Below are positions 24,159-25,902 of a stretch of DNA of 25,902 bases, piece by piece. The notes beneath the pieces are model-generated. The model made no database searches. It was not told the origin of the DNA and saw only the letters and a program-made list of their open reading frames with translations. The stretch's first letter is position 1. Every line of letters starts with the position of its first letter. The stretch is from Treponema sp. UBA3662. GTDB taxonomy: Bacteria; Spirochaetota; Spirochaetia; Treponematales; Treponemataceae. Location: the NCBI GenBank assembly GCA_002373205.1, contig DFJV01000060.1:1-25902 (forward strand), given 5' to 3'. The position numbers were made by a program, and so were the translations under genes.

Positions 24159-24476
24159 ATGGAATACAGATTCTTTCCTGGCAGGCTGCGCTTTAGGGAT
24201 CATATTCTTCGCGACAAGGACATAAGAGATGCCGCAATAGAAGTTGTAAAAATAATATGCCCTTCTGCAGAAATTACTTATACGGAAGCAACATCCGGTA
24301 TTCTTGCAACATATCCGGTTAATTCAATTGATGTAGAAAAGTTAAAACCCCTTCTTCCGCTTCTTTTGGAGATTGAACCAAAAATACGCTTTTACAATCA
24401 GTCAAAAAAAGAAGCTGTTCTTGCCGGAATAGAAAAGATAAAGGTAAAGGTAAAGGCGGAAAACAAATATTTGTAA
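24159..24476 (+). CDS. Standalone HMA_2-like domain protein
   Basis: This is a 105-residue protein. It opens MEYRFFPGRLRFRD, the same H/F-x-PGR-x-R-x-R entry seen at the ATPase N-terminus (HSLPGRIRI). It then follows a ferredoxin-like pattern (IRDAAIEVVKIICPSAEITYTEATSGILATYP) where the strand SGILATY matches the ATPase's TASFLIYY. There is no CxxC, so a metallochaperone of the usual kind is unlikely. AGGAGG overlapping the ATPase end decides the start, 4 bp after the ATPase stop; a longer in-frame opening inside the ATPase gene is rejected. It may be a detached regulatory domain that docks on the pump or on the PacL-like protein. The tail is Lys-rich. Confidence 0.75.
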   Translation: MEYRFFPGRLRFRDHILRDKDIRDAAIEVVKIICPSAEITYTEATSGILATYPVNSIDVEKLKPLLPLLLEIEPKIRFYNQSKKEAVLAGIEKIKVKVKAENKYL

Positions 24477-24502
24477 TCCGCCTGTTATGCTAGTAGGAAT
24501 AT

Positions 24503-25902
24503 TTATAGCTTCCAGGAAACAGCTTCTTTACGGGTGTCTATAAACTTGGCGTAAATACCTCCCTTTGCAATAAGCTCTTCGTGTTTGCCCTGTTCTGCAA
24601 TGCGCCCCTTGTTGATAACAACAATCTGATCTGCATTGCGCACTGTCTTAAGGCGATGGGCAATCATTATAACTGTTTTTTCTTTTGTAAGCTCCTTTAC
24701 TGCTTCCATAAGGTCCCGCTCGTTTTCGGGGTCAACGTTTGCTGTGGCTTCATCAAGAATAATGATTGGTGAATCTTTCATGATGGCACGTGCAATAGAA
24801 ATACGCTGGCGTTCACCACCGCTAAGACTTGTTCCGGCTTCTCCGATTACCGTATCGTAGCCTTTTGGAAGAGACATTATAAAGTCATGGCAGCAGGCTT
24901 TTTTTGCCGCAGCAACAACTTTTTCCATTGGAGCCGAGGGGTCTCCAAAGCGGATGTTGTTTGCAATTGTGTCGTGGAAAAGATATACGTTCTGGAAGAC
25001 AAAGCTGAAGTTTTTCATAAGGTCATCCATGCTGTAATCTTTTACATCTGTTCCACGAAGGAAAACTTTGCCCGAATCTACATCCCAGAAGCGCGAAAGC
25101 AAATGGCAGAAGGTCGTTTTTCCTCCGCCGCTTGGACCAACAATTGCAGTTGTGCTGTGTTCATGAATTGAAAGCGAAATGCCGTCTATAATTTTGCGGG
25201 GGTTCAAGGAATTTGTGTCGTAAGCAAAGACAATATTTTCTGCCTGTATGAGCGCAGGTGCCTTTTCTTTTACGTTAGCAGAGCCCTTCCTGCCTTCAAT
25301 ATCCATTGTGGGTAATTCAAGGATTTTATTTCCCTTGTCTACGCAGATGTCAATTGTACGCAAAAGTGCAGAATAATTTCCGCCTGACTCAAGGGCATTA
25401 AAGAGCATGAATGAACATACAAGCATTACAGAGCAGTCAGCAAGAGTCATTGTGCCGTTAAGGAAGAAGAAAATAGAGGCAAGCATAATTGCAACGCCGG
25501 TTAATTTTGCAACCAGAGACTGAATGTTTGCAACAGGAATGCATCTCATTTCCATTTTAATCATTGTTTTCATTCTGCGGTTAATTACATCGCTCAGTTC
25601 TTTATTATGCTTTGAAGCAAGATTGTAAGCTTTTACTTCTGCAATTCCCTGGATGTATTCAAGAATTTTTCCAATTTCGGCAGTATCATTCTTAATTTTT
25701 TCAGAAGAAACATTTTTTACCGCAAGCCGCATAAAGAGATTTACAATTTCAAACAATGCAAATCCTGCAAAAGCAACAAGTGCAATTCTCCAGTCAAAAA
25801 AGAAAATCATTACGATGATAAGCGAAGTGTCCAAAAGTCCCTGGAGTACCATCATTACAGCGCGTGTTGCAATGTCTCCCAAAAGTTCCATGGTGTTTGT
25901 CG
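24503..25902 (-). CDS. ABC exporter half-transporter (fused membrane and ATPase domains), 5' end outside window
   Basis: About 466 residues are visible; the gene's start lies beyond the right edge. The membrane domain shows four hydrophobic segments (two near residues 10-50, two near 130-175), so the first two helices are missing. The ATPase has Walker A GPSGGGKT, Q-loop FVFQNVYLF, signature LSGGERQR, Walker B IIILDEA and H-loop IAHRL, all intact. The type IV exporter fold (MsbA/IrtAB-like) exports or, in the IrtAB group, imports siderophores; such genes often come in adjacent pairs, so a partner may lie just outside. It converges on the metal-ATPase operon with only 26 bp between, and no clear terminator hairpin is visible there. 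Confidence 0.93.
   Translation of the reverse strand, partial: TNTMELLGDIATRAVMMVLQGLLDTSLIIVMIFFFDWRIALVAFAGFALFEIVNLFMRLAVKNVSSEKIKNDTAEIGKILEYIQGIAEVKAYNLASKHNKELSDVINRRMKTMIKMEMRCIPVANIQSLVAKLTGVAIMLASIFFFLNGTMTLADCSVMLVCSFMLFNALESGGNYSALLRTIDICVDKGNKILELPTMDIEGRKGSANVKEKAPALIQAENIVFAYDTNSLNPRKIIDGISLSIHEHSTTAIVGPSGGGKTTFCHLLSRFWDVDSGKVFLRGTDVKDYSMDDLMKNFSFVFQNVYLFHDTIANNIRFGDPSAPMEKVVAAAKKACCHDFIMSLPKGYDTVIGEAGTSLSGGERQRISIARAIMKDSPIIILDEATANVDPENERDLMEAVKELTKEKTVIMIAHRLKTVRNADQIVVINKGRIAEQGKHEELIAKGGIYAKFIDTRKEAVSWKL

Noticed and set aside
1..25902. CRISPR arrays, tRNA and rRNA genes
   Set aside because: No regularly spaced direct repeats with unique spacers were seen, apart from the 24-nt terminal repeats of the mini-element, and no cloverleaf or rRNA signature was recognised by eye.

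Overview
The window looks like a piece of a low-GC, Gram-negative-type bacterial chromosome. My best guess is a Treponema-like spirochaete (about 0.6). The grounds are the low GC, strong AGGAGG ribosome binding sites, lipoproteins with relaxed lipoboxes, a large methyl-accepting chemotaxis gene, a phosphonate (aminoethylphosphonate-type) gene next to nucleotide-sugar genes, and structured GC-rich intergenic repeats. A Clostridia-type host is not excluded. No rRNA, tRNA or CRISPR array is visible.

Left part (1-5432), surface polysaccharide precursors. The 3' end of a phosphoenolpyruvate mutase gene is followed by a wrecked phosphonopyruvate decarboxylase. That remnant is cut off by a 225-bp element with IS21-like inverted, 24-nt-period terminal repeats. 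Then come an AraC-type regulator and a complete GDP-mannose to GDP-fucose set: gmd, fcl and manC.

Middle part (5433-12364), decay and accessory content. A reverse-strand chemotaxis receptor pseudogene carries four separable lesions, including an ATA in place of the start codon. Next is a GC-rich hairpin repeat, a second copy of which lies inverted near 18.2 kb. An AT-rich run of at least seven small same-strand genes follows: three lipoproteins, two or three membrane proteins including an RDD protein, and one soluble protein. None but the RDD protein is recognisable. This is the most poorly explained stretch; an orphan immunity or cell-envelope islet is one reading.

Right part (12365-25902), transport and metabolism. 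A reverse operon encodes an ABC-2 type exporter (ATPase plus two DUF990-like permeases) and an alpha/beta hydrolase, divergent from a LysR regulator with a good T-N11-A box between them. A CapA-family metallophosphatase has its own near-consensus promoter. metE is divergent from a second LysR gene, with a Met-box-like palindrome at the expected activator position. A metal-ATPase operon follows: a small PacL/DUF6110-like membrane protein, a P1B ATPase with YSC instead of CPC, and a standalone HMA_2-like protein. Its promoter is flanked by two identical TTAG-N6-CTAA operators. The window ends in a convergent, truncated ABC exporter half-transporter gene.

The strongest candidates for new biology are the metal-ATPase operon with its twin operators, the unrecognised small-gene islet, and the mini-element that ended the phosphonate pathway.
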